Shown piece by piece: positions 21,044-32,179 of a stretch of DNA of 64,000 nucleotides. The DNA comes from Lasiosphaeria ovina. Taxonomy: Eukaryota; Ascomycota; Sordariomycetes; Sordariales; Lasiosphaeriaceae. The notes under the pieces are model-generated. The model saw nothing but the letters and a program-made list of their open reading frames with translations, was not told the origin of the DNA and made no database searches. The stretch covers positions 2,552,001-2,616,000 of the forward strand of contig JAULSN010000004.1 in the NCBI GenBank assembly GCA_033439765.1, given 5' to 3'. Both the position numbers and the translations under genes were made by a program. Positions within the stretch are counted from its first letter, which is position 1, and each line of letters starts with the position of its first letter.

Positions 21044-23026
21044 ATTGACGACAGAAAAAGAGCTGGCAACCCCCAGAAATGAAGCAACGTTTTTTATTAG
21101 TAGGAAGAGTTTAATATCCGAGCATGGGGAAAGGTGGGCGGCGAGGTTTGCTGTTTTGGATGGAAGCGAGAGTGTAGACGTTGGAACTGTACAGTAGTTG
21201 CCATGTGCAACGGCACGCCGTTTTTGGTGTTTATCTGTCCTTGTCTTGAGAGGATAGCCATATGCGTTGCATTGCATTTGGCTTGTCTCGTTGGACACAT
21301 GACCCGTGAGACTAGGAGGAGGTGCTTGTTGGAGCAATGGGTATTCACATCTGTCCATGCACATCAACCCTATATGTGAAATATATCTGCCTATATGTCA
21401 ATTCAGCCCATTCCGCATGCCACCTGCATACAGTCCAGTCCCTGAATGTTGGGGGAAGGGTGGCCCTTTTTTTTTGACCCGAGCCTCTGAACCGCGCCAA
21501 CAACACTCAGGGATTGGCTGCACATCAATATCCGATATGCAGCGATGCTCCCGGTTGTCTATATATTTTAATGGCTTTCAAAGCTGCCTGCGGGCTATAT
21601 GTTTCCTTTCGGGTTCTGACGCATAATTTCCATTGAATTAACAAACTGCAAGACCTGCCTGCTGTGTAGTCAACCTTTGTATGTAAAGCGCATCGAAACA
21701 GCCTCCCGCCTGGTCGTGAGAGAGTCAGGGAGGTGAGGTAGCACGTGCGTCCTACCTCGACCCAGCGAGCAACAACTTCCAGCTCCAAAAGCAATGCGGA
21801 AGGCGCGCCCTGGGTTTTTATTGGTCGTAGCCGGCCTATAAATCCCACCCGAGCTTTGGCCATTTCAATCCGCTTTTTGCCATATCCACACGATTTGAGA
21901 AACCGCGATATAAATACTACTTGCGTAGATACAGGAGAGAAAGTGTGTTCGATCAGCTTTTTTTCAGCAAACCGCATCGAAGCGATTGGTTCTCTGAGCC
22001 AGGGTGGTGCGACACCGAGGGCAAAATTCCCGGGTACTTCCCCAAAGGGAGGCGGCCAGGCTGCTCGACGATCGACCCCGTCAGTCTCCTTCCTGGAGGT
22101 GTCTGGGCCAATCAATGCGCGTCATCCAGAAGCAAAGATGGATGTAGTTCGTTGATGAATCAGGTGTGGTGTAGGGGTGCGCGACCGACCACAGTTCTGG
22201 CCCTAAAACAATTGTCAGTTGGCCAGAATTTCAGGGCTCGATTCCGCGGTAGAATACAATGGAACTCTGGTCGAAGAAAATAAGAAATAGGAAGAGGAAA
22301 AAAACAAGAAAAGCTTTGCACTTCCAAGCTGCCTCATTTACTGTGGACGGTTGCGTCCGGCCTAAAATGATAGGGGTGCATTTTCTCGGTGTTGCGCTGC
22401 TTCCGCCCCCAAATTCTTAGAGGGTGCCTGAGGCCCCTGCGCCCCTGCCTCTGACGAAAGTCTAACGATCTCTCAGGGTGTGGTTGGTCCGTGCACGTCC
22501 TTTCAGTGTGCCATCAAGGCTCCCCAGCTCCCACGCTTAACAAGGGCACCTCAATTTTTTTTCTTGCGCCGTCAAGCAAAAAGGGTCACAAGAGGCACTC
22601 CCCCAACCATCACCTGGTGCGCCATCATTCATCGTGCCTGTCTGCCTCGACAGGACACACGGCTTGTTCGATGCGCATTTCCATCGGCAAAGCCATTGAA
22701 ACCGCCCTGTCGCTTTCCTTTCCCATTGTTGGCGGACCTGTTTAGTGTGTCTGCGCCGAGTTTTCTGGGGTTTTCCGGGCAGCCAGCCGGTCGCGTGTAG
22801 CCCCCCAAAATCACACCCCATTCCAGCCCAAAAGCCTCGTTCCTCGGACGTCACCCAACCTCGAGACGCGACCCGAACGCGTGCCCCATCGAGATTCATG
22901 CACGCGACATCGAATCTGATTGCATCTCTGCTACGCTAGTTCGGTCGCCATCTCGGTGCCCGCTTTTCCCTGCCCTTGACCGCCGTCGCGAGCCCGTACC
23001 CGTCGTCGGTCCGGTCCCGCGTCGTG
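21044..23026. other. Intergenic region, no protein gene seen
   Basis: Nearly 2 kb between the SCP2 and nucleoporin genes. Open frames of 130-196 codons cover 21525-22155 on both strands at once and look like chance. TATA-like stretches occur at 21836-21842 and 21908-21917. A tRNA-like stretch with a strong hairpin is listed separately. A non-coding transcript is possible but unproven. Confidence 0.5.
22160..22255 (+). other. tRNA-like or hairpin segment of unknown nature
   Basis: The segment has an A-box-like TGGTGTAGGGGTG (22167-22179) and a B-box-like GGGCTCGATTCC (22233-22244), spaced like a polymerase III internal promoter. Between them TTCTGGCC (22195-22202) and GGCCAGAA (22221-22228) are perfect inverted repeats around an 18-nt loop. 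Acceptor and T stems do not pair well, so this is not a functional tRNA by my reading. A tRNA-derived relic or a non-coding RNA are alternatives. Confidence 0.3.
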
Positions 23027-26000
23027 ATGGATCCCCAAGCCAAGAAGCGAAGCATTTTTGGCTTCTCCAACATATTCCGTAGCGCGGCCCCGGCTTCGCC
23101 CGCACCAGTTGCGAATACGGACTCGGCCGGGAATGCTGGAGGGGGCGAGCTGGTCGCGCTACCACGCGTCGAGCCGAGCAGCGCGTCGGCGCCCGAGAGC
23201 CCTGCGAAGCGCGCCTCCGACTCGCAACTGGCCTCTCGCAAGATACACGGCCGACCCCAGGGCCCTGCCAGCAAGCTCTCTCAGACCATGAATGCGTCCG
23301 ACTTTTCGCGTCCTTCGACAAATGGGAACAAGATGAGCAGCTTTTCGAGCTCGGTCGCTGCGATGCCGAGGAGGATGCCGGGTGACAACCCGAACAAGCC
23401 CTCGCCATTCGCCTCGTCGACCATGTACCATGCCCCAACACAGCCCTACAAGACCACAAATTTCTCGGGCGCTGCTACCACGCCCCGCAACATTTTCCGG
23501 TCTTCGGCTCTTCAGAGACCGGGCATCCCGACTTTCTCGCCTCGTGTCCCGGCAAACACGATCAAGCAGAGCTTCCCCCCGAACACGCCCGGAAGAGCGC
23601 CGCGAGGCTCGACCGCTGATGTTAATGGCCGTGGACTGAACCACACTGCCTCGACCGAGCTGTTCAGGATGAGAATTCCTTCGCCACCGCGCCACCTCAC
23701 TGGCGAGATGCTTGCCAAGGAGGTTCCTGAAGATTCCGGTCGGACTGGGTCGGTCTATGCGGACGAGTTTCTTGCACACTACTGCCCGCCCGACCTCGAC
23801 GACCAGCAGAGGCGCCAGTTCTTTTGCATTCTTGACCTTCGGCGGCTGAAATATGCCGCGAACGAGGTTTTCGCAAAGAAGGACTGGAAGATAAACGTAA
23901 TGAATTTTGCCAAGGAGTACGAAAAGAGCCGCAGCCTCATAATGCTGCGCTACGGCCTATACGAGTTCAAGACAGTGAGGGCGTCGGAATCTGTGAAGAA
24001 GGAGTGGAAGCAGAAGCACGGAATCCCAAGCTCTGACGATGAGGCGGAGCAAGTTCCGAGCTTCAAGGCGAATGGTGGTTCCAAGAGGAAGGCGGACGAT
24101 GATTTGGCGCCAAACGATACGGCTTTGACGGCGTCGTCCTCGAACGGTAATAAGCGAACCCGTGCTCCCGAGGCGCCTCCCGTCTTCTCCAAGAACAAGC
24201 GGAAGGCCGATGGCGAGCCTGACGAGAACCAGCCTGCCAAACTGCTCAGACCCAGCACCACCTCAACGCCTCAGAAGACGCCGTCTGCCACCAAGTCAGT
24301 ATTTGAGAGTATCGCGAATAACGCTATCTCGAGCACAACCGCCTCAACTACTCCCGCAAAGTCGACTGCCAAGAATAGCGCCTTCGGCTCCAGTGCTGGG
24401 CCTAAGCTGTCTAATGGGAATCTTGGTCGATCCATCCTGGAGACTGGTTCTCAGGCCCCCTCCGCCACATCCAATATATTTAGCCATCTCTCGGACGCTA
24501 GCAAGGGGAGCAGCGGTAAGGATGCCGATTCTGAGGGCGAGACCTCGACCAATGCCGACGAGGAAGAGGAAGAAGAGTCGGAGCTCCAAGGAGCCAGTCC
24601 GAGTGACGACCAGAGCGCCGCGGCTAGTGTCGAGGTGTCAACGCCACAGTTCGGCACGTATACGAAACCCACAGTGACGGACGGTACTTCGAACTCGTCT
24701 TCGGATGTAGGAGAGGCGCCCCAGGCCCAGGGACGGAGCATTTTTGATCGCATCACTAGAGGAAGTGACGGGAAGCCCGTTCGCAAACTTGCTCCCGCGG
24801 AAGGGAATGCTCAGCTGTTTGCCCCAGCTTCCAACAAGGAGAGATCCGTGAGCCCAGCCAAAGAACAGCCTGCTCCCCCTGCCGCTCCCCCAGCGAACAA
24901 CACGTGGAACACAAGTACTCCCATCAAGTTTTCGGCCCCGGCTCCCACGCTCTTTGCTGCATCAGCTGTAACGAAACCAGCCACTTCGTCGGCTATTAGC
25001 TTTGGAGCCCCTGCGACACAGAAGAAGGATGAGCCCAGCGCTCCTCAAGAGGCTCCCAAGACAAATCTCTTTGGTGCTCAGCCAAAAGCCTCGATGGAGC
25101 CCAGTACCGCCGCCCAGGCGACCCCCAAGGTGGCTCCGGCCCCGTCTGCCTTTTCTTTCCCGTCCAAGTCAGCAGATACTCCTAGTGCGCCCTCTCTTTT
25201 TGGCAAACAGACTCCGTCGGCCAGCACCGGCAGCCAGCTCTTCGGCTCAAGCACGCCAGCATTTGGCCAGCCGAAAGAAAAGAGCGATTCCAAAGAGCCC
25301 GTCGCTACTCCAGCCCCCGCGACTTCGGTTCTGTTCGGAGCAAAGCCCGCCGCAGCGGCGCCGGAAGCCCCGAAGCCCGCGTCGGTGTTCCAGTCTTCGA
25401 CGTTGTTTGGTGCTCAGAGCAAGCCCGAGGACGCAAAGCCGCCTCAAGCACAACCAGGGAGCTTCTTTGGAAAGGCTCCTGCAGAGTCAACCTTTAAGCA
25501 GACATCTATGTTTGCCGCCCCCTCTTCTACGGCCAGCATCTTTGGCGCGCTGCCGAATCCTCCTGCTTCCGAAACCAACGAACCAGCCGCAAAGAAACCG
25601 GCGTTTGGAACCAGTGAAGCCAAACCAGCAGGTGCCTCACTCTTCGGGTTCCCTGCGTCCACCCCGGCTGCCCCCGGAGCTGGAAAGTCGGCGACTCCCT
25701 CAGCCACCAATAGCTTCTTTGGTGCCTCTACTACACCAGCAGCCCCAGTACCTGAGACCAAAGACATGTTTGGCGCGACTAGTGGACAGGCATCAAACGT
25801 ATCCGACAAGTCAAAGCCCCTCTTTGGCTCGACCCCTGCGCAAACAACGCAGCCATCGTCGATGTTTGGCGCTTCTACTCCTGCTGCTACGCCGGCCCCT
25901 TCCGGGTCCATCTTTGGGTTCAATAGCTCTCAGACGCCAGCACCCTCGCAGCCGGCTGCATCGCAGCCCAGCGGCTCCCTATTCGGAACTGGCGGAGGCG

Positions 26001-27003
26001 CGTCTTTCACCTTTTCGGCTGGCGGTACGGACAACAACACAATTAATAACCCATTTGCATCCAACGGCAATGCCTCGGCGCCAACCTCCTTCAATTTTGG
26101 CAGCGGTAGCAACGACGGCGGCAGCCAGTCCTCGTCGTTTCAGTTTGGAGCCAGCGCCCCGGCCCCCAATGTTAGCTTCGGCGGCGCATCGGATACCAGC
26201 TCTCAGGCAACTCAACAAAACACTCAACAGAGCAACATGTTCAACACGCAGACTGGATCCGTATTCAGCTTTGGTTTAGGCCCGTCCGTGCCGGGCGCTC
26301 CCTCGATATTCTCCCAGAAGCCCCTCTCGTCAACCCCGGTATTTAGTGGCGGTCTAGCTCCCGGTGGGGGAACATCAACAGGTACAAGTACGAGCTACCA
26401 GCCTCTGTATCTCAGACACGCAAACACAACACTAATGACCATTCAGACACCCCCTTCACTTTTGGCGGCGCGTCGAGCTTGGCAACAACGCCAGCGACGG
26501 GAACACCAGAGCCGGCCGTGGAGCAGGAAGAAGCTCGAGTAACAAACGCTGACGGGGATGAGGCACCACAGGAGCAAATCTCGCTAACCGAAGGCGGACC
26601 GGGCGAGGAGGACGAGGTCGTCGTCCATGAGGTACGCGCCAAGGCGGTCAAGCTCGTCACCGGTGCTGATTCAGACGACGACGACACCGGCAAGGACGCG
26701 AAGAAAAGCCCATGGAAAGTCCAGGGCGTGGGACCTCTGCGCATTCTCAAACACAAAGCTTCTGGCACTGTGCGCATGTTGCTGCGGGCCGAACCCCGCG
26801 GCCACATCGCGCTAAACAGGGCTGTGCTCCCTAGTTTCGCCTACAAGGTGGACCCGGCCGGGAGCAAATACGTCAAGGTGACGACGGCGAAGGAGAACGG
26901 GAATGGCTTGGAGACTTGGATGCTCCAGGTCAAGACATCAGCAGCAGCTCAGGCTCTAGCGAACGCACTGGAGAGCAACAAGAAGGCGAATGAACATGCG
27001 TAG
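23027..27003 (+). CDS. FG-repeat nucleoporin with C-terminal Ran-binding domain (Nup2 / Nup61 / Nup152-like)
   Basis: Two exons, 23027-26381 and 26447-27003, give 1303 aa. The 65-bp intron has CTAAT near its 3' end. The N-terminus (MDPQAKKRSIFGFSNIF) resembles the basic, amphipathic leader of the Nup1/Nup60 type. Residues 220-340 hold a folded region (LAHYCPPDLDDQQRRQFFCI, KDWKINVMNFAKEY). From about 640 to 1120 there are many FG, FGAS, LFG and FXFG repeats in S/T/P/A-rich sequence, the mesh that binds transport receptors. The last 100 residues (PWKVQGVGPLRILKHKASG through WMLQVKTSAAAQALANALE) form a RanBP1-type Ran-binding domain. Such proteins sit on the nuclear basket side of the pore and help recycle importin-alpha. 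The nearest described fungal relative I recall is Chaetomium Nup152; orthology needs alignment. The start is the first ATG of the frame. Confidence 0.87.
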
Positions 27004-28762
27004 CGAGACGTTTTGGGGATTTTTAGCCCTGGGGGCGTCACGTTTATTACCGAATATACCTTTCCCGTGACCGCGCACATAACACTCTACACACATGTCT
27101 ATGGGGCTAGGCTTAGGAGCGATTGGTTTATAATTTTTTATTCTCCTACCGTGTAGGGCGGGGCGCGAAAAAAGCACGGCGAAGGTTAGCAACACACATC
27201 CCTTCCCTCGCCTTATTGCATTAGATGGTATCATTGGGGGTCTTTTTTCTTTATTCCTATTCGCTTGTCTAATTCTTTTTCCCATTGTCTTGTACAGCAT
27301 AGCATTGTTTTTTCACCCCCTTTCTTTCTCTCCATTTAGGCATAGTGTTGGTCGCATTATCCCCAGTAGCAAAAGAGCCTCTGATCCCGCTGTCTGTCTC
27401 TGTCTCTGTCTGTCTCTCGCTCTCGCTCTCGCTGTTTTGTGAAGGATATTCCGATGTTTTTTTTTCATAGGTGGGGGGGGGGGGGCAAAAAAGTAGAGAA
27501 TGGACATGAGTTGAGATGCCGGACTGAGGAGAGAGAGAAACAGGTGCAGGATACAGAGGGGAATGGTTCTCTCGTGCGTGGTGAATCAAGACGGACAGGA
27601 CGTCAGAGCGTGCTGTCTAGGTATCTGTATATATGGTGATTTGTATCGTATCGTGAGGCGTTGTGTATGTGGTGGGAAGAGGGGTGTGGGGATGTTCATG
27701 GGAATTTGCTGTTGCTGCCTCGTTATTTTTGCTGATGTGATCTTGCTGTTACTGTCGATGCTGTCGATGCTGTTGCTACACTGCCCGTCACCTATCGACA
27801 TGGTTTGTGCACTAGAGTACGGGCATGTACGGGCAGTAGATATAGAGATGAAGTTTCCACTGTGGACGATGGAGGTTGGGCAGAATGTCATGTTGAAACG
27901 TCGGATCTGGAAGGGGGCTGGTATCTCTTTTAAGCACTTGGGCTGGAAGCACGTGGCTGGACAGGTTGTAGATGTTTTGGTTTGGCGTAGCCCATCACTA
28001 CAACTTACTGCCCGGTGAGGGAAAATCGAGGGTTTAGTCAACAATGTAGAGAGCATATCGCATTACTTCCGACCTGCCTTGTGTTTCCCCTTGGGGCTTA
28101 CATGTTTACCAGTGTTGTGTGTGATGTGGCTCTGGTTGACATTTGTTGTTGGGTGGGCTAGTGATATCAGGGAAATTGTTAGGCAGGAGAACGATGAAGG
28201 TATTAGAAGGCGGAAGGACAGGACTAGTATTACATATAAAGCGCTGTGCGTAATAAGATGGTTAGATTGATGGCAAGTTCAAGTATCATGGCATTTATGA
28301 TTTGAACGGTTAGGTAGTTAGCCCTGTTTTTGTTTCTGACAACGTAGGTAGCAACAAACAGACGAGTTAATATTCGCACTCGCAGAGTTCGTTTAGGTTC
28401 ATCTGGTTCCGTAATAATACCACAGCCGTCCGTCTATTCATCCATTCGTCATATACATATACTAGTTCTAGTTCTTCTCATAGCCAACTCGTCGGGCATT
28501 TCATGTCTTCTCGATTTTTCAGTTCCTGCCCCGGAAACGAAGAAACTACAGCCTCCTTTATTTATTTTCCCACAAACCCCCAGTCGTAATGAAGACATGC
28601 ACACAGTCAGGTATGTCTTGCCGGCTGACACGCTACTGCACACTCAAAGTATTAAAAAATGTAGATTTTCACAACGCCCCCCTTTTCTCTGAACCAAAAA
28701 AAGGGAAAAGCCACGGGATGTGACCTCCCAGGCCCCAAAAAGAACAAAAATTGATATCCGGA
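27004..28762. other. Convergent intergenic region
   Basis: No gene is seen between the 3' ends of the nucleoporin and the small membrane-protein gene. It contains a (TCTCGC)n-like tract near 27405-27433 and a run of 14 G at about 27473-27486. Confidence 0.55.
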
Positions 28763-29551
28763 CTACCGCTCGGGCAACAGCGCGGGGGAAGGCGGCCGCA
28801 CGACAGCAGCATCAGTACCACCACCGCCCGAGCCGCTTGAACTCGCGGCCGTGGGTGGTTCGGGATAAGCCGGCGGCGGGGGAGGCGGGCTCGGACTACT
28901 GCCCGGGAGTTCGTGGAAGACAACAGATGACGCCGAATCAGGCGTCGTCATAGCGGTTGTTGTGGTATCCAGGGACGGCGAGGCTGTGCTGCTCTGCATC
29001 TCGGCGGCGTCGGTGTCGACGTCGGCGTCGGCGCCCGAGTCGCTTCTCGGCGGCATTGCCGCTGCTGCCGCTGCCGCCGCTGCCGCCTTCTCGCCCTTGC
29101 CGGCCGAGAGGCGCTTCTCGTAGGGCGGCGGCGCCTCGCCAAACTCGTTGAGCCCCTCCTGCTGGCGGGCGCCAAAGCCGCCGCCGAAGCGCGCGGCGCG
29201 GGTCCGCGATGACACCCCTGTGGCCGCGGTGGCCGGCTGCGACGGCGGCGCCCACGCTGCCATGAGCGGCGGCGATGGTGATGATGGGATGGGGAACTCG
29301 CGCGTGGTCGCCATGCCCGTGCCCTCACGGCACCGTGTCGTCCTCGGGTGCCGCGTGTCGCGGAGGTTGTAGGGCAGTCCGTCTTCGTGCTGCTGCTGCT
29401 GGAGGCGGTGCAGCCGCCGGCGCCGGCGCGTGTGCAGCCACACGGCCAGCCCAGCGAGCGTAGCCACGACGCCAACGGGGATGAGTACCCAGAGCCATGG
29501 GCGGTCGGACGAGAAGATAGGGGGCCCGATTGGCCCAAATTCCGAAGACAT
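28763..29551 (-). CDS. Small single-pass membrane protein with PY motif, hypothetical
   Basis: An uninterrupted 262-aa frame. A short N-terminus (MSSEFGPIGPPIFSSD) precedes one hydrophobic helix (PWLWVLIPVGVVATLAGLAVWL, about residues 18-39) and a positive stop (HTRRRRRLHR). This predicts the long C-terminal part in the cytosol. The tail is low in complexity: A10 run, S/P/T-rich stretches and acidic patches. It carries one clear PY motif (EAPPPYEK), a site that WW-domain ubiquitin ligases such as Rsp5 bind. I do not recognise a named family. Similar short, fast-evolving PY membrane proteins in fungi act as ligase adaptors, but that role here is inference. The opposite strand is also open in parts because of GC bias; the membrane helix and PY motif favour this frame. 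Confidence 0.55.
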   Translation of the reverse strand: MSSEFGPIGPPIFSSDRPWLWVLIPVGVVATLAGLAVWLHTRRRRRLHRLQQQQHEDGLPYNLRDTRHPRTTRCREGTGMATTREFPIPSSPSPPLMAAWAPPSQPATAATGVSSRTRAARFGGGFGARQQEGLNEFGEAPPPYEKRLSAGKGEKAAAAAAAAAAMPPRSDSGADADVDTDAAEMQSSTASPSLDTTTTAMTTPDSASSVVFHELPGSSPSPPPPPPAYPEPPTAASSSGSGGGGTDAAVVRPPSPALLPER

Positions 29552-32179
29552 GGTCCCCTCCTCGTGGCTGGCACGCGTGTGTGTGTTTTTGTCGTGCCGT
29601 GTCGGGGCAGGAGATGATGGCGTGTAAGTGTGCTCGGCGGCAGTGGTGGCCGGTCAAGTTTGTTCCCGGCTCAACTTTCTTGACTTTATTTCTTCACACT
29701 GTCCCGCCGCCCATTCTTCTCTCTCGCTTTCCACTGTTGACTCTTTGCGAGGCGTGTCAGGGGTGTCACGAGTGTGGTTGCGCCAGCCAGGATCAACAGA
29801 TGAGCAGGCTAGATAGGTGCAGACAGACCGCAGAACAGCAGGAGGAAAGGGTGGTTCGAGGTGCTATCGTCAGCTTCCAGGTCTGTTACGACTGCGGCTG
29901 TGCTGGGGGTAAGGCATTCATTAAGGGCGTGGTATCCTGGGGGCCCAGGAGAGAGCGAGCATGTGTGGGAAGGCGGCCGAATAACCTAACCTTGGAAGGG
30001 CGGGTGGTGTACGGAAATGAGAATGAGGTGACGGTGACGAAGGAGAGTCTTGTCATAAGCCTAGAGTGCCTTAGCACGGTGAGTTTTCGCCTCCATTCCC
30101 GCCCGGGTTCAAGGTTTCCCTCTCAAGCTTTTTGAAGGAGCATGGAGGGAGGGGAGGGCACCCTTCTTTCTTCAATTTCCCCATCTCCCGCCTTCCCTGC
30201 TTCCCTGCCTGCACGTGTACTGTGTATGGTCAACCAATCCCCGGGAAACGGAAATGGAGACGGAGACGCACAGAATCCCGCCGCCCTAGAAGTCTACCTC
30301 ACCTACATAGTACATTTGTACTGTACCTAGGAAACCCTTCGGTAGCTCGGGCACTTGGCTCTCGCTACCGCCGAAACGTGCCGTCCGGGCACCCTGATTC
30401 CTGAAATTAGGTTCCAGGTTGTGTGTAAGATCTTTGGTGTCTTCCATGCTGCAGGGCGGTTAAGGTTGTGGTTGCAACGCAGCTGTGGATGCAGGTCCCC
30501 GTCCCAGAGCACCTCCCCCAGCGAATCGGGGCGGTTTGCGAGGACCACCCGACAACCATTCATTTTCCTTGGGAGCTTCTTGGAACGATAACAACAAAAG
30601 ACGATGCCCGAGATAGTGGTACGTCTTATCTTAATTCTGTTTTCGTTCCCATTCTCATGCCTCGTTGTGTGTTGCAGTGCGCTCTGTGGATTTGACCGGT
30701 GATGACCTGGGACGGACTTGGCCCCTAGCGTTGATATCACGCTGCAGCTAAACTCCGCACTGCAGGCTGGCTTGCAAGTTGCAGCGGCGCTTCGAGGCTC
30801 CCCCGTGCAGGGCCGAGGTGCGGACTTGTTGGGTTCCCCATGCTGTTCTCGGTCTCTAGCTTCCGAATGGAAACGGATCCGGATGTGCTTGGAGATCCGC
30901 AGATTGCCTTTCATCGTGCCGAGGACCTACCTCCCTGGGGTTTGTGGAGACGGCAGCGGCTTGGGTATATCATGGGCGATCCGCAATCGACTGGGCAATG
31001 CCGTCCGAGGTTGATTTAACGGCATACCCTGTCTATGGTAAAGGCATGAATTATCGAAGGGCGGCGCTCCGATCAGAGCCCAGGGCTGACAATAGTCCGC
31101 GGGCAGCTGCATTTGCTCGTGATGTCACCCAGTGTCCGCCACGGCCACGGGAATGCAACCTGGAAGTTTGCTTAGTTCCAGTGATATGGGGAGCCCGAGC
31201 ACCGAGTCAGCACTTTATGTGTACTGTAGTACTGTAAAGTTAAAGTTGCTACCGCCTGTTAGAGGTTGAGGCTGTCTCAGATGCTGTCTTGGTTGCTGCT
31301 TCTTTCACAGCAAAGCAAGAGTCTATTTTCCCAAAGACCCTGATTTGACTCGATTTGTTAGAGGACAAGCAGAATGTGCGGCCTAATCCGGAGCCGTAAC
31401 ATGTAATTTCGTGCTTGTCGCTGGAGCCTGACGCAGGAGTGAGTGAACAAAGTCGTCCACACTTCCATTTCAGTCGTTCTGGCCCTTCTTTCACCTATAT
31501 TCAATTCAGTACGGTAAGGTTAAAACGCGGTTCGGCGTACCGTATTTCACTTAGCGTAATTCGTGCATTTAAGCTCACCCCTAGTAGTAGTAGCCTGAAA
31601 TTCAGTGAAATGGAATGAAAGACGGAAATCATAAACGAACCCCACTGGGAAAAGGTAAAATGCATTTGAAACCTGCTTATTTTGTGCTCAAGGGGACAAT
31701 ATCATTGAGCAAAATCGGCCATTTAGATTTCGAAAATAATACATACGGATATATTTATATAGAAAAAACCGAGTCCAGACCACAGGCAGCTGGCCTCTTC
31801 CCACCAGGGCTTGTTGATTATAAACAAGGGAAGTAGAATCTCTCCCGGGGACCATCACTCCCATTCCCTCTCGCCAACCCTTCCCCGTCGCTATGAACTA
31901 GTGAACTGCAAGCCTCGTTGAATTTTCCTCCGCCAAAAAAGAAAAACACAGCAAGAATACGCCGGCCCAATGCCAAACCTGCTCTCTCAGCGTTACGTGA
32001 CACATCATGTATGGTTTCCTCTTTTCTCTTGTGTAGGGGCAATTGTGGACAAAGACAGAAAAAACAGGTCAAAAAAGCGCCAGTCAGTCCAGTTCGTTGT
32101 CAGTTGTCAGGGCAAAGTGCCTCCACGGAAAGCCACTTGCAAGTGACTTCCGTCATGGACACTCCCCAAGTCTCGCCAC
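29552..32179. other. Intergenic region, no gene seen
   Basis: 2.6 kb without a convincing gene. The part from about 31,230 to 31,800 is visibly richer in A/T than its surroundings and has no long frame, so it may be an old decayed element. The short palindromic stretch TACATAGTACATTTGTACTG lies near 30304-30323. Confidence 0.5.

Noticed and set aside
21525..22155. Open frames of 196 codons (minus) and 136 codons (plus) over the same DNA
   Set aside because: Both strands open at once, no recognisable family, no good start context.
25002..26279. 425-codon alternative plus frame inside the FG nucleoporin
   Set aside because: R/P/L-rich frame-shifted reading of the FG-repeat exon; the sense frame holds the FG repeats and the Ran-binding domain.
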